A stretch of DNA of 47,782 bases, taken from contig JAZUES010000297.1 of the NCBI GenBank assembly GCA_045640265.1, forward strand, positions 1 to 47,782. Reading direction: 5' to 3'. The notes beneath the pieces were generated by a model. That model had not been told where the DNA came from, searched no databases, and saw only the letters and a program-made list of their open reading frames with translations. This document shows positions 33,668 through 42,062 of this stretch, piece by piece (the first letter of the stretch is position 1; each line of letters starts with the position of its first letter). The translations under genes were made by a program, and so were the position numbers. Source of the DNA: Solibacillus sp045640265 (GTDB lineage Bacteria > Bacillota > Bacilli > Bacillales_A > Planococcaceae).

Positions 33668-33718
33668 AAAAAAGGAGTTGTTTTGTGAGTAAATACTTAC
33701 AAAGTAACTCCTTTTTTA
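33668..33718 (+). terminator. Bidirectional terminator between yabR and the minus-strand island
   Basis: Long hairpin: AAAAAAGGAGTT with AACTCCTTTTTT, and an inner TTGTGAGT/ACTTACAA stem. A and T tracts on both sides suit both converging genes. Confidence 0.88.
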
Positions 33719-33745
33719 TATAGCAAGACATGAAGTACAATATCC

Positions 33746-33958
33746 TTATTTTTCAGTGGATTGGTTTTTATCGTTTTCAGCATTGTGTTTAATGAGTATG
33801 CGAATAAGTGTTACAAAACAAAATACGCCCCCAATTAAACCAATGAAGATCATAATGGTTTGAAGCATAACAGGTAAATTTGATAAAATAACGCCGCCTA
33901 CAATTAAAAGCATGCTAACGCCACATAGAAATGCTAAGTATGTAAAATTTTGGACCAA
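33746..33958 (-). CDS. Small membrane protein of unknown function, TTG start
   Basis: 70 residues on the minus strand with two hydrophobic helices (about 5-27 and 33-57) and a charged C-terminus (KHNAENDKNQSTEK). On the minus strand GAGGAGG lies 8 nt before TTG 33958; a longer in-frame TTG at 33979 would place that site inside the gene. I do not recognise a family. It lies between yabR and the tRNA pair, a position without an equivalent known to me in B. subtilis. Because the ribosome-binding site and the helix pair are both clear, I think it is expressed. Confidence 0.62.
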   Translation of the reverse strand: MVQNFTYLAFLCGVSMLLIVGGVILSNLPVMLQTIMIFIGLIGGVFCFVTLIRILIKHNAENDKNQSTEK

Positions 33959-34087
33959 AGAAAACGCCTCCTCTTTCAAACACTATTATAAGGTAAATGA
34001 TGACCATTATTCCAATAGTTGACGGATGATGAGGGCGATAAACGCCTATTTGTGACAAAAGATTGCAAAAAGATCATTATGAATAAC

Positions 34088-34134
34088 AAAAAAGAAAGGA
34101 TGCAATAAGTTAATACTTATTGCATCCTTTCTTT
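34088..34134 (-). terminator. Terminator of the tRNA-Met/tRNA-Glu operon (minus strand)
   Basis: Perfect 19-bp stem (34091-34109 with 34116-34134), 6-nt loop. On the minus strand it is followed by TTTTTTTGTT. Confidence 0.93.
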
Positions 34135-34140
34135 ATAAGA

Positions 34141-34212
34141 TGACCCGTACGGGAATCGAACCCGTGTTACCGCCGTGAAAGGGCGGTGTCTTAACCGCTT
34201 GACCAACGGGCC
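34141..34212 (-). tRNA. tRNA-Glu (anticodon TTC)
   Basis: 72 nt, cloverleaf complete: acceptor GGCCCGT/ACGGGTC, anticodon stem CCGCC/GGCGG with loop CTTTCAC (anticodon at 34177-34179), T arm GGTTCGATTCC. The 3' CCA is not encoded; TCT follows the discriminator A. It is downstream of tRNA-Met in one transcript. Confidence 0.97.
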
Positions 34213-34219
34213 AAAATAT

Positions 34220-34296
34220 TGGTGGCGGCAGAGGGAGTCGAACCCACGACCTTTCGGGTATGAACCGAGTGCTCTAGCCAACTGAGCTACACCGCC
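34220..34296 (-). tRNA. tRNA-Met, elongator (anticodon CAT)
   Basis: 77 nt including an encoded 3' CCA (34220-34222). Acceptor GGCGGTG/TGCCGCC, D arm GCTCAGTTGGCTAGAGC, anticodon loop TTCATAC (anticodon at 34260-34262), T arm GGTTCGACTCC. A paired first base (G1-C72) rules out the initiator. The body is like the elongator Met tRNA rather than the lysidine-modified tRNA-Ile2. Confidence 0.94.
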
Positions 34297-34314
34297 AAAT
34301 TAACAACAAAACCA

Positions 34315-34343
34315 ATAATACAGGGCAAGAATAAAACTGTCAA
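34315..34343 (-). promoter_or_regulatory. Sigma-A promoter of the tRNA operon
   Basis: On the minus strand TTGACA (34343-34338), 17 bp, TATTAT (34320-34315), about 19 bp before the first tRNA-Met base. Confidence 0.85.
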
Positions 34344-34497
34344 TCATATTTTAATAAATTTCGAAGAGAAATATTCTCTTTTTGCTTTTTATTGTGTTAA
34401 TCATTGATAAATTGCTATTTTATCAGTTATTTCGAATGAGTATTTTGTCATTTTTTATATATTTGTCTCTATCAATCTGGCAAAACATAGTAAAAGT

Positions 34498-34517
34498 CGT
34501 CGAACAATTTATAGAAT
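34498..34517 (+). promoter_or_regulatory. Candidate Spo0A box and -10 element before spoIIE
   Basis: CGTCGAA (34498-34504) differs by one base from the 0A box TGNCGAA and lies 7 bp before TAGAAT (34512-34517). A Spo0A site just upstream of the -10 fits Spo0A-activated sigma-A promoters such as spoIIE. No proper -35 is seen, as expected for that class. The rest of the 294-bp gap after tRNA-Met shows nothing further I can support. Confidence 0.4.
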
Positions 34518-34590
34518 TTCAAACTATAAACAGACAAACTTCACCTCTCTTTCTTAATATACTTGCGAGAAAAAGAAAGGTGATCAAAAA

Positions 34591-36945
34591 TTGACGACAA
34601 TCATCAATGAAAAAGTTACAATACATCCACATTATGAAGATTTGAATGATGGAAGCATGAAAAAAATCAATGCATTACTAGTTAGCATTTCTTTTTTTCT
34701 AGCATTTTGTTTTGCACATGCCACTTTTTTTGAAGTAGTTGCACCGTTTTTCTTACCCTTTTGGCTCATCATGCGTTCTAAATTTCCACAGTACCAGACC
34801 TCGGTATTAATTGGAGGCTTTTTAGGTACGGCTTTTCTAGGATTTGGTCAGGTTGTGATTCTGCTACTGGAACTTGTCCTGATTGAAGGGCTATTACGCT
34901 TTAAATATTTACGTCTTTCTGCATATGTGGCTGTTGTTCTTACCATTGGCCTTGTCCAGATGACATGGCAAACTATTTCATATAGTGGATTTCCGCCATT
35001 ATTAACTTTATTTTATATTTTGAATGAATGTGTATTTGCAGTAATGATGCTTTTTTTTATGAGACAATTTTTTGTGTCAATTTCTGAGATAAAAAATTAT
35101 GAATGGACAAAAGAAAAGGTAGTTGCGTTATTCGTTGTTTTAGCAGGAATGCTAATCGGTATGCAAAGTTTGACGATATCTTACTTTTCGTTGCCCATTA
35201 TTTTAATGCATTTACTTATTTGCTTCGTTGCGGCGAGTTCAACGATTGGTGCAACAGTCATTTTTACGTTATCGCTTGGTTTGCTTACGGGTATCGCAAA
35301 TTTATCATTTACGAGCATGATTGTTTTATATGCAACTACTGGATTAGTAGCAAGTGTGATGAAGATAGCTGGGCGTTTTGGCATCGCCTTTTTTAGTTTA
35401 TTACCAAGTGTTTTTTTCTTTTTCTATGATGCGACATTACCACTTGATAGTGTTTATTTTGTTTCAATCGTTGCAGGCATGCTACTTTTTTTATTAATCC
35501 CACGTGCATGGCTACAAACTGTTGAAAGTTATTACAACAAACATGCATTTAATCCAATTGTTATCCAAAGTAATGAAGCTGCAACAGAGCATTTAAAGCA
35601 ATTTCAACAATTCGTTTCATTTATGAAAAATCTTGTGTTTGATCGATTTACGCAAGAAGTAAAGCGTGTTGAACAAAGAACCGATTTCATTATTTGTTCG
35701 AGTTGTTTTCGTTACGAGCAATGCTTTGGAACAAAACGTGAGATGGAAATTCCAATTGAAGAGTGGCACATAGCTCGTAGAAGTTCAAAACAGGTTGAAT
35801 GGATTCGAGCAGAGGAACAACTAAAAACAAAATGCATTAAATCGACGAAACTACTGGAAGAGTTGGAGTCTGCCTTACAAAAAGAACAAATGGAACGCCA
35901 ATTTTATCACGGTAAGAAGATGATTGCGCTACAATTAAGAGATTTAAGTAATCATTTGGAACAGTTATTAGATGAGCGTCAAAATGAGATTGAACATAGT
36001 GATATGGATGAATATGTGCAACACTTTTTAAAGCAACAGCAAATTAATTGTTTTCAGTTGCAATGGATAAAGACAGAAATTGGAGAAAGAGAGTTTATTT
36101 GTTCGATTGCTGATGAACGAGAAGGACATACGGTTATTCAGCAAGTGGAGCAGCTGTTATTTGAAATGCTGCATGAGCCGATGCAAGGAGTAGAAATTCA
36201 TCAGCAAGAAAAGCCATTTTTTTATCGCCAATTTAGGTTTCGCTCGGCAATTCGTTATCAATTAGAGTATGATATATATAAGCATTCACAATTTAAACAA
36301 TTCGTTTCAGGCGATTCCTATCGTGTTTTCCCACTTCATTCGGGTTTAACAGCAATTATGTTGTCGGATGGAATGGGGACAAGTGATTTAGCAAGGCAAG
36401 AAAGTGATCGTTTAATCCATATGATGCAGGAGTGCTTGACGCATAATATGGACCCTGAAACAGCGATGCATACGATGCACTATGTCATGTCTTTAAAAAA
36501 TACTTCCGACATGTATGCAACGATTGATTTTGCACTTGTTGATTTACAGTTAGGTGATTTATGGTGTTGGAAAGCGGGAAGCATGACAACGTATGTTTTG
36601 CGAGGTAGTGAATTATTTAAAATTGAAAGCAAAAGTGCCCCGATTGGATTTTTATCAGACTTTACAGTTGATACGGAAATGATTTCACTGTTATCTGAAG
36701 ATATTATTGTGATGATTTCAGATGGATTATTTGGAGGTCGTGAAAATTGGGCACAACAAGAGCAATTATTTTTACAATTGATTCGCCAAGCCATTAAGAG
36801 AGGTGCAACTATTCAGGCCGCTTTGTATGATGTAATGGCACAATTTAACGAACGGTATTCAATTGATGACGATTGTACAGTCATGCTATTTCGTATCCAG
36901 CATGTTGCAACGAAATGGTCTGTATTTCGTCCAGCATATCAATGA
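34591..36945 (+). CDS. spoIIE: Stage II sporulation phosphatase SpoIIE, TTG start
   Basis: Membrane PP2C phosphatase that dephosphorylates SpoIIAA at the polar septum and so activates sigma-F in the forespore; it also binds FtsZ. 784 residues (about 827 in B. subtilis): roughly ten membrane helices at 28-310, a linker with a cysteine cluster CSSCFRYEQC near 369-378, then the PP2C domain with metal-binding D593 (LSDGMG), D711 (ISDGLFGG) and D760/D761 (DDDCTVM). TTG 34591 has GAAAGGTGA 7 nt upstream. tilS follows after 21 bp; yabS and yabT of B. subtilis are absent. Confidence 0.97.
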   Translation: MTTIINEKVTIHPHYEDLNDGSMKKINALLVSISFFLAFCFAHATFFEVVAPFFLPFWLIMRSKFPQYQTSVLIGGFLGTAFLGFGQVVILLLELVLIEGLLRFKYLRLSAYVAVVLTIGLVQMTWQTISYSGFPPLLTLFYILNECVFAVMMLFFMRQFFVSISEIKNYEWTKEKVVALFVVLAGMLIGMQSLTISYFSLPIILMHLLICFVAASSTIGATVIFTLSLGLLTGIANLSFTSMIVLYATTGLVASVMKIAGRFGIAFFSLLPSVFFFFYDATLPLDSVYFVSIVAGMLLFLLIPRAWLQTVESYYNKHAFNPIVIQSNEAATEHLKQFQQFVSFMKNLVFDRFTQEVKRVEQRTDFIICSSCFRYEQCFGTKREMEIPIEEWHIARRSSKQVEWIRAEEQLKTKCIKSTKLLEELESALQKEQMERQFYHGKKMIALQLRDLSNHLEQLLDERQNEIEHSDMDEYVQHFLKQQQINCFQLQWIKTEIGEREFICSIADEREGHTVIQQVEQLLFEMLHEPMQGVEIHQQEKPFFYRQFRFRSAIRYQLEYDIYKHSQFKQFVSGDSYRVFPLHSGLTAIMLSDGMGTSDLARQESDRLIHMMQECLTHNMDPETAMHTMHYVMSLKNTSDMYATIDFALVDLQLGDLWCWKAGSMTTYVLRGSELFKIESKSAPIGFLSDFTVDTEMISLLSEDIIVMISDGLFGGRENWAQQEQLFLQLIRQAIKRGATIQAALYDVMAQFNERYSIDDDCTVMLFRIQHVATKWSVFRPAYQ

Positions 36946-36966
36946 TAAATAAACAGATGAGGTGAG

Positions 36967-38385
36967 ATGATGCAAGCATTAGAGCATCGCGTATTAGCCT
37001 ATATAAAGCAGCATCAATTAATTAAAGAAGGGGACAAAATTCTTGTCGCTTGTTCTGGAGGCGTCGATTCGATGGCGCTTCTTTCTTTTTTATGTAATTT
37101 TAAAAACTATTTTCAAATGGAATTAGCGGTCGTCCATGTCGATCATATGCTTCGAGGTGAGGCATCAGATGGGGACCGTCGATTTGTTGAGGAAACTTGT
37201 GAAAAGTGGGGTATTCCAGTGTTTAGCTGTGCCATTCCCATTGCATCGTTCTTAGAAGACGAGGGAGGGAATTCACAAGCCATTTGTCGTAGAGAACGTT
37301 ACCGCTTTTTTGAAGAGGTGATGCATGTGCAAAAATTCGATAAACTTGTGACGGCCCATCATGCAGACGATCAGCTGGAGTCAGTGTTAATGGCAATGAC
37401 AAAGGCAAGTTCGTTGAATGGTTTAAAAGGTATTTCGCCGAAGCGTTCATTTGGCCAATATTTAATTATTCGCCCATTTTTAGTGGTTACAAAAAGTGAA
37501 ATTAGGGAATATTTACATAATGAGCAACTAACGTATCGAGAAGATGCCAGTAATAATAAAGATACGTATACACGGAATCGTTTTCGTCACCATATTGTGC
37601 CTTTATTAAAGCAAGAAAACAATGAAGTCTCACATCACGCTGTCCAAATTGCCCAGCAGTTAACGGACGATGATGTTTATTTAATGCAGCTTGCGGAAAA
37701 GCATTTTTCTGAGATTTTCGAAAAATTAGCGCAAAATTGTTATAAAGTGAATGTTTCTGACTTTCAAAATGAACCACTTGCTTTACAAAGAAGGCTCATT
37801 TTAATACTATTAAGTTATCTTTATAACGATTCGAATACGATTCAAAGCTATACACTTTGTAGGACAATTTTAATGTTATTTGAAACGTCAGAAGGTAGTC
37901 GTGCGCTTGATTTACCTGAAAATTTTATTGCGCGGCGTCAATATGAGACAATCGTATTTGAAAAAAAGCAACAAAGAGCTCCAATAGAAAAGCAACAAAT
38001 CACCTTAAATGAGTGGTTTACGGTTGGAATGACGCGTCTTTTTGTCGGACAATTGGCATTTTGTGATGAAACATTACTCACAAGGTATCAGCCATTTTAT
38101 TTTACGGCTTCTACTATTTCGTTTCCGCTTTATGTAAGAGGCTCAAAAGTTGGAGATCGCATTGCACTTTTTGGTATGCAGCAGAAGAAAAAAGTATCTC
38201 GCATTTTTATTGATGACAAGATTCCTTTAGCAAAACGAGCGAATTGGCCATTATTAGTTGATGCAACAGATGACCTTTTAGCAATAATAGCTGTACGCGT
38301 AAATAATAAATTTTCTAGCGTAAAGTCAGCGGAACACGACTTTGTACTTATTGTCGATCGCGATGAACGTTTTAAGAAAGTTTGA
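36967..38385 (+). CDS. tilS: tRNA(Ile)-lysidine synthetase
   Basis: Converts the wobble C of the CAU-anticodon tRNA-Ile to lysidine so that it reads AUA. 472 residues: PP-loop SGGVDSM at 30-36, HVDHMLRGEAS near 57-67, HHADDQLE and the RFRHHIVPLL segment of the catalytic domain, then the C-terminal tRNA-binding domains (KKVSRIFIDDKIP). ATG 36967 and ATG 36970 are both possible, close behind GAGGTGA. hpt starts 23 bp after the stop. Confidence 0.95.
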   Translation: MMQALEHRVLAYIKQHQLIKEGDKILVACSGGVDSMALLSFLCNFKNYFQMELAVVHVDHMLRGEASDGDRRFVEETCEKWGIPVFSCAIPIASFLEDEGGNSQAICRRERYRFFEEVMHVQKFDKLVTAHHADDQLESVLMAMTKASSLNGLKGISPKRSFGQYLIIRPFLVVTKSEIREYLHNEQLTYREDASNNKDTYTRNRFRHHIVPLLKQENNEVSHHAVQIAQQLTDDDVYLMQLAEKHFSEIFEKLAQNCYKVNVSDFQNEPLALQRRLILILLSYLYNDSNTIQSYTLCRTILMLFETSEGSRALDLPENFIARRQYETIVFEKKQQRAPIEKQQITLNEWFTVGMTRLFVGQLAFCDETLLTRYQPFYFTASTISFPLYVRGSKVGDRIALFGMQQKKKVSRIFIDDKIPLAKRANWPLLVDATDDLLAIIAVRVNNKFSSVKSAEHDFVLIVDRDERFKKV

Positions 38386-38408
38386 ACAATCTAAGGAGGA
38401 ATCTACTC

Positions 38409-38951
38409 ATGATTCAAAATGATATCGAAAAAATTATGATTACAGAAGAACAAATCCAAGCACGTATTAAAGAACTAGGCGCACAATTAACAGAAGAATA
38501 TGCGGACCGTTTCCCATTGGCAGTTGGTGTATTAAAAGGTGCAATGCCGTTTATGACAGATTTAATGAAACGTTTTGATACTTATGTTGAACTAGATTTC
38601 ATGGATGTATCTTCATACGGAAATGCGACAGTATCTTCTGGTGAAGTTAAAATTTTAAAAGATTTAAACACAAGTGTTGAAGGACGCGATGTAATCATTA
38701 TTGAGGACATCATCGATAGTGGTTTAACGTTAAGTTATTTAGTAGACTTATTCAAATACCGTAAAGCAAAATCAATTAAAATTGTGACTTTATTAGATAA
38801 GCCATCTGGTCGTAAAGTCAAATTAGAAGCAGATGTTATTGGTTTCCTAGTACCAGATGGTTTTGTAGTAGGCTATGGTTTAGATTACGCAGAAAAATAC
38901 CGTAACTTACCATACATCGGAATTTTAAAACGTGAAGTATATTCATTCTAA
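38409..38951 (+). CDS. hpt: Hypoxanthine-guanine phosphoribosyltransferase
   Basis: Salvages hypoxanthine and guanine with PRPP. 180 residues: PRPP loop VIIIEDIIDSGLTL near 96-109, LKGAMPF near 40-46, KPSGRK purine-side segment near 138-143. ATG 38409 has AAGGAGGA 8 nt upstream. It is co-transcribed with tilS, and the protein family can also bind and regulate ftsH in B. subtilis. Only a weak hairpin follows, so some read-through towards ftsH is possible. Confidence 0.97.
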   Translation: MIQNDIEKIMITEEQIQARIKELGAQLTEEYADRFPLAVGVLKGAMPFMTDLMKRFDTYVELDFMDVSSYGNATVSSGEVKILKDLNTSVEGRDVIIIEDIIDSGLTLSYLVDLFKYRKAKSIKIVTLLDKPSGRKVKLEADVIGFLVPDGFVVGYGLDYAEKYRNLPYIGILKREVYSF

Positions 38952-39077
38952 TTGAACGGATTGTGACATAATTCGTTCGAACTTTTGAAATGCTCGGTGC
39001 TTTTCGTTGTATGAAAATTTCAACGTATGTTAAGATTTTACTTATAGTTTTTCTGTAACGTTGTGAGGAGGCTGGGG

Positions 39078-41111
39078 ATGAATCGAATATTTCGATACAC
39101 CATATTTTATTTACTAATTTTTCTCGTTATTATCGGGATTTTTGGAACATTTAATGGTGGTAAAAAGACAACTGATGATTTAACCTTCTATGAATTTTTT
39201 GAAGCGTTAGATGATAAAAAGGTTGAATCAATCACAATTCAACCAGATAAAAATGTTTATAACATTGTAGGTCAAATGAAGGGTGCTGAAGAAGGCGAAA
39301 ACTTCACAGTAAACATCTTGACAAATGATGTGAAATCAATTGAGCGTATTACGCAAATTGATAAGGACTATCCTGAAGTGGAAGTATTAGAAGCAGCACA
39401 AACAAGTGGCTTTGTAACTTTCCTTACAAGTATTATTCCATTTGTCATCATTATTATTTTATTCTTCTTCCTATTGAGCCAATCTCAAGGTGGCGGTAAT
39501 AAAGTAATGAACTTTGGTAAATCAAAAGCAAAACTTTATGATGACCAAAAGAAAAAAGTTCGTTTTACAGACGTAGCCGGTGCCGATGAAGAAAAGCAAG
39601 AGCTAGTCGAAGTAGTAGACTTCTTAAAAGATCACCGTAAATTCACCGATATCGGTGCACGTATTCCTAAAGGGATTCTACTAGTAGGCCCTCCAGGTAC
39701 AGGTAAAACATTACTTGCACGTGCTGTGGCTGGTGAAGCAGGCGTACCATTCTTCTCGATTTCAGGTTCTGACTTCGTAGAAATGTTTGTTGGTGTCGGT
39801 GCAAGCCGTGTACGTGACTTGTTTGAAAACGCGAAGAAAAATGCGCCATGTATCATTTTCATCGATGAAATTGATGCAGTAGGTCGTCAACGTGGTGCTG
39901 GTCTTGGTGGTGGTCACGATGAACGTGAGCAAACATTAAACCAATTACTAGTTGAAATGGATGGTTTCGGTGCAAACGAAGGTATTATTATCATCGCCGC
40001 AACAAACCGCCCAGACATTCTAGATAAAGCATTATTACGTCCAGGTCGTTTTGACCGTCAAATTACGGTTGGTCACCCAGATGTAAAAGGCCGTGAAGCA
40101 ATTCTTAAAGTACACGCACGTAACAAGCCATTATCAGATGGTGTGGATTTAGGTGCAGTTGCGCAACGTACTCCAGGATTCTCAGGTGCTGATTTAGAAA
40201 ACTTATTAAACGAATCTGCACTTGTTGCGGCTCGTAAGAACAAAAAAACAATTAACATGGCAGATATCGATGAAGCGTCAGACCGCGTAATTGCAGGTCC
40301 AGCAAAAGCGAGCCGCGTTTACTCTGCAAAAGAGAAAAAACTGGTGGCGTTCCACGAAGCAGGTCACGTTGTTGTTGGTTTAGAATTAGACGAAGCAGAT
40401 ACTGTTCATAAGGTAACAATCGTACCACGTGGTCAAGCGGGTGGTTATGCAATTATGTTACCGAAAGAAGAGCGCTTCTTTACAACAAAACAAGAGTTAC
40501 TTGACCGTATCGCAGGTTTACTTGGCGGACGTGTCTCAGAAGAAATTGTACTTGGTGAAGTTTCAACAGGTGCACATAATGACTTCCAAAAAGTAACAAG
40601 TATTGCCCGTGCAATGGTAACAGAGTATGGTATGAGCAAAGATCTTGGTGCGGTTCAATATGGCTCGAACCAAGGTGGTAATCCGTTCTTAGGACGTGAT
40701 TTCGGCGCAGATCAAAACTACTCAGATACAGTTGCTTATGAAATTGACAAAGAAGTTCAACGTATTGTCGATGAGCAATATGCTCGTACGAAACAAATCT
40801 TAACAGACAATCGTGACTTACTTGATTTAATTGCGAATACGTTAATGACAAAAGAAACATTAAACGCGCAAGAAATTGAACATTTACGCGATCATGGTAC
40901 ACTTCCTCCTGTTGAAGAAGAGCCAGCTGATGAAGAATCAACACCTTCTGTTGAACTTGCAAAAGAAGCGACACCAACTGTTGAAACAGCAGGAAACGCT
41001 TCAATCAACAAAGAGGTTGTTAACAATCCAGTAGATCCGACAATTGCAGATTTACCAAAAGAAGGTCTCCCAGAACGCCCACAAGGCATCGATGAAGACC
41101 GTCAAAAATAG
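39078..41111 (+). CDS. ftsH: ATP-dependent zinc metalloprotease FtsH
   Basis: Membrane-bound AAA+ protease for membrane and regulatory proteins. 677 residues: helix 1 at about 6-25, extracytoplasmic domain, helix 2 at about 105-130, Walker A GPPGTGKT at 204-211, Walker B IIFIDEID, SRH segment NRPDILDKALLRPGRFDRQ, and the zinc motif HEAGH at 426-430. The last 70 residues are a Pro/Glu/Ala-rich disordered tail (EEEPADEES...; PERPQG), long for the family. ATG 39078 has GAGGAGG 6 nt upstream. A strong terminator follows. Confidence 0.98.
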   Translation: MNRIFRYTIFYLLIFLVIIGIFGTFNGGKKTTDDLTFYEFFEALDDKKVESITIQPDKNVYNIVGQMKGAEEGENFTVNILTNDVKSIERITQIDKDYPEVEVLEAAQTSGFVTFLTSIIPFVIIIILFFFLLSQSQGGGNKVMNFGKSKAKLYDDQKKKVRFTDVAGADEEKQELVEVVDFLKDHRKFTDIGARIPKGILLVGPPGTGKTLLARAVAGEAGVPFFSISGSDFVEMFVGVGASRVRDLFENAKKNAPCIIFIDEIDAVGRQRGAGLGGGHDEREQTLNQLLVEMDGFGANEGIIIIAATNRPDILDKALLRPGRFDRQITVGHPDVKGREAILKVHARNKPLSDGVDLGAVAQRTPGFSGADLENLLNESALVAARKNKKTINMADIDEASDRVIAGPAKASRVYSAKEKKLVAFHEAGHVVVGLELDEADTVHKVTIVPRGQAGGYAIMLPKEERFFTTKQELLDRIAGLLGGRVSEEIVLGEVSTGAHNDFQKVTSIARAMVTEYGMSKDLGAVQYGSNQGGNPFLGRDFGADQNYSDTVAYEIDKEVQRIVDEQYARTKQILTDNRDLLDLIANTLMTKETLNAQEIEHLRDHGTLPPVEEEPADEESTPSVELAKEATPTVETAGNASINKEVVNNPVDPTIADLPKEGLPERPQGIDEDRQK

Positions 41112-41121
41112 TAAAACTTTT

Positions 41122-41168
41122 AAACTGGCTACTTCCCCCTTTAACGAGGAAGTAGCCAGTTTTTTATA
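41122..41168 (+). terminator. Terminator after ftsH
   Basis: Perfect 15-bp stem (41122-41136 with 41148-41162), 11-nt loop, run of T. Confidence 0.95.
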
Positions 41169-41276
41169 TGATAAACATTCACCATAATTTACATATTGAT
41201 AATAGACAATACTATAAAGGGCACTACCAAATATGGTATTATTTTTGACAGGACAAGTAAAAAGTAGGTGACACGT

Positions 41277-42050
41277 ATGATTTTAGTGATGAATGCGGGG
41301 AACTCGAATATCATTTTAGGTGTATATAAAAATGATAAGCTCATGTATCACTGGCGAATGAAAACCGATACACGAAAATCAGAAGACGAATATGCAATGC
41401 AAATCAAAGCCTTTTTTTCGCATGAAGGCATTTTATTTGAACAAATAAAAGGAGTTATTATATCCTCAGTTGTGCCACCGATAATGTTCGTACTTGAAGC
41501 AATGAGTCAAAAATATTTTCAAATGCAGCCATTAACCGTGGGACCTGGTGTTAAAACAGGATTAAATATTAAATATGAAAATCCTCGTGAAGTTGGAGCT
41601 GACTTAATCGTTAATGCAGTAGCAGCCATTTCTGAATATGGCGGAAGACCACTGATTATTGTCGATTTTGGTACGGCAAACACATATAGCTATATCAATG
41701 AATGCGGTGACTATGTGGGGAGTGCTATTGCACCGGGTATCGCGATTTCAACGGATGCCTTATATGCACGAGCCGCAAAATTGCCTCGCATAGAAATTGC
41801 CCATACAAAACAGGTTGTTGGTAAGAACACAATAGCAGCAATGCAAGCCGGTGTCTTTTTTGGCTTTATCGGGCAAGTAGAAGGCATCATTAGCCGTATG
41901 AAGGCGCAAAGTAAAGAAGAACCATTTGTCATTGCAACAGGTGGAATTGCCAAATTAATTGCAAATGAAACACAAATGATCGATATCGTAGACCCCCTTT
42001 TAACATTAAAGGGTCTTGCAATTATTTATAAAAGAAATCAGCAGAAATGA
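41277..42050 (+). CDS. coaX: Type III pantothenate kinase (CoaX) with altered signature residues
   Basis: First step of coenzyme A synthesis, ATP plus pantothenate to 4'-phosphopantothenate. 257 residues from ATG 41277 (AGGTGA 5 nt upstream). The fold and most blocks are clear: GVIISSVVPPIM, GPGVKTGLNIKYENP, AAKLPRIE, ATGGIAKLI. But three signature positions differ from the usual CoaX: N6 replaces the first aspartate (NAGNS instead of DVGNT), L110 replaces arginine in GADR, and N135 replaces threonine in DFGTATT. D109 and D130 are kept. Activity could be reduced or changed. The first gene of a unit with hslO. Confidence 0.9.
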   Translation: MILVMNAGNSNIILGVYKNDKLMYHWRMKTDTRKSEDEYAMQIKAFFSHEGILFEQIKGVIISSVVPPIMFVLEAMSQKYFQMQPLTVGPGVKTGLNIKYENPREVGADLIVNAVAAISEYGGRPLIIVDFGTANTYSYINECGDYVGSAIAPGIAISTDALYARAAKLPRIEIAHTKQVVGKNTIAAMQAGVFFGFIGQVEGIISRMKAQSKEEPFVIATGGIAKLIANETQMIDIVDPLLTLKGLAIIYKRNQQK

Positions 42051-42062
42051 GGAATTTTTAAT

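Noticed and set aside
34220..34296. Initiator tRNA-fMet
   Set aside because: The first acceptor pair is a normal G-C; initiators have an unpaired position 1-72.
34382..34594. A 70-codon plus-strand frame before spoIIE
   Set aside because: No ribosome-binding site, A/T-rich hydrophobic composition, and it covers the spoIIE promoter region.
38952..38985. A terminator after hpt
   Set aside because: Only an imperfect short hairpin (TTGAACGGA with TTCGTTCGAA) without a proper T run.
40480..41004. A 174-codon minus-strand frame antisense to ftsH
   Set aside because: It mirrors the codon pattern of ftsH, has a Leu/His/Gln-rich composition and no ribosome-binding site; typical antisense shadow.
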